From Cytophagaceae bacterium (GTDB lineage Bacteria > Bacteroidota > Bacteroidia > Cytophagales > UBA9547): 64,000 nucleotides of DNA. This document shows, piece after piece, positions 63,667 through 64,000 of the stretch (its first letter is position 1; each line of letters begins with the position of its first letter). The DNA lies in the NCBI GenBank assembly GCA_027488865.1, contig JAIYAU010000060.1:21890-85889 (forward strand). The letters are read 5' to 3'. Made by a program: the position numbers and the translations under genes. Under the pieces are notes generated by a model, which worked only from the letters and a program-made list of their open reading frames with translations, ran no database searches and was not told the DNA's origin.

Positions 63667-64000
63667 TTATTCCTCAATTTCTCCTTTTTTAAATAACTTT
63701 TTTCTATGCTTCTTTCCCCAGTCCCGCAAGGCGGCTATAACATCATCTAATGATTTGCCATAGTCTGTCAACGAATATTCTACAGTTGCAGGAATTGTAT
63801 CATAAACGGTCCGGTTTACCAGTTCATTCATTTCTAAGTCTCGCAATTCTTTTGAAAGCATTTTTGGTGTTATTCCAGCTACGTCTCTTTCTAATTCCTT
63901 GAAGCGTTTGTTTCCAAAAGCCAATGCAATTAAAATAGGCAATTTCCATTTCCCATTTATTATTTCCAAAACATCCCTTACAGGTCTTATAAACTCAGTG
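63667..64000 (-). CDS. HxlR-family transcriptional regulator (3' part, cut by window edge)
   Basis: Winged-helix regulator of the HxlR family, C-terminal part. The frame is open to base 64000, and residues RPVRDVLEIINGKWKLPIL (the family entry motif) run across the edge, so the true start lies outside. Visible: ALAFGNKRFKELERDVAGITPKMLSKELRDLE (helix-turn-helix), VEYSLTDYGKSLDDVI wing. HxlR proteins often respond to redox, aldehyde or quinone signals through a Cys before PVRD; the residue at that position is not in view. The last residues are Lys/Glu-rich. Confidence 0.88.
   Translation of the reverse strand, partial: TEFIRPVRDVLEIINGKWKLPILIALAFGNKRFKELERDVAGITPKMLSKELRDLEMNELVNRTVYDTIPATVEYSLTDYGKSLDDVIAALRDWGKKHRKKLFKKGEIEE

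Overview
The window is AT-rich DNA (by eye roughly one third GC) from a member of the Bacteroidota. The evidence is the set of families present: fused SecDF, secreted proteins with type IX secretion (T9SS) C-terminal sorting tails, a TonB-dependent receptor with an N-terminal carboxypeptidase-regulatory-like domain, Bacteroidota-type GlmM and DnaE, promoter -7 boxes of the TAnnTTTG type, and a carotenoid gene set of the kind found in pigmented marine or freshwater Bacteroidota. I would not go below phylum level. No rRNA, tRNA, CRISPR array or intact insertion sequence was seen. Most of the window is ordinary chromosome; the accessory-looking parts are 13.9-21.2 kb, 25.5-28.0 kb, 31.9-38.8 kb and 53.8-64.0 kb.

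Layout. 0-4.3 kb: start of secDF (cut by the left edge), a small membrane protein, a beta-barrel protein and a lipoprotein that share a C-terminal domain, and a Cys/Lys-rich exported peptide. 4.3-13.7 kb: housekeeping and envelope genes (OmpH/Skp, RNase Z, STAS protein, PurC, a lipoprotein plus membrane protein pair, MerR regulator, M23 peptidase, an MFS symporter, ribosomal protein L19, an aminopeptidase P type enzyme). 13.9-21.2 kb: secreted T9SS cargo, namely an extracellular nuclease-like trio (endonuclease/exonuclease/phosphatase fold, a calcium-repeat protein, an OB-fold protein) and a GH16-CBM6 glucanase. 21.4-25.3 kb: a DUF5522-like mini-protein, ornithine aminotransferase, acyl-CoA carboxylase beta subunit, pyrophosphatase. 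25.5-28.0 kb: two overlapping bestrophin-type channel genes and a lipoprotein. 28.2-31.8 kb: LysE exporter, GH3 family ligase, YggS, DUF423. 31.9-34.4 kb: crtD-cruF-crtZ, which together fit acyclic-end modification plus ring hydroxylation of a saproxanthin/myxol/flexixanthin-type carotenoid. 34.5-38.8 kb: a Gre-like factor and a 1.2 kilo-residue S74 endosialidase-chaperone surface protein. 39-49 kb: glmM, pgeF, uvrB, dnaE, an aspartate-type aminotransferase. 49.2-53.3 kb: TonB receptor, LytS-type kinase and LytTR regulator in one operon. 53.8-62.5 kb: a polysaccharide locus (membrane-anchored receiver, WecA-like initiator, three glycosyltransferases, a hexapeptide acetyltransferase, and an 884-residue three-domain kinase fusion). 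62.7-64 kb: a truncated Bro-N gene, a structured non-coding patch and the end of an HxlR regulator.

How it fits together. Many blocks are envelope-directed: export (SecDF, OmpH), wall turnover (M23, PgeF, GlmM), secreted hydrolases for DNA and beta-glucan that could scavenge phosphate, nucleotides and sugars, and capsule or exopolysaccharide synthesis. Six genes must start at TTG or GTG because no ATG lies between the upstream in-frame stop and the first conserved residues. The most unusual items are the APH/nucleotidyltransferase/thymidylate-kinase-like fusion, the tandem bestrophin-lipoprotein operon, the beta-barrel and lipoprotein pair with a shared domain, the membrane-tethered receiver, and a repeated TTCC-N7-GGAA element about 105 bp upstream of two polysaccharide genes.
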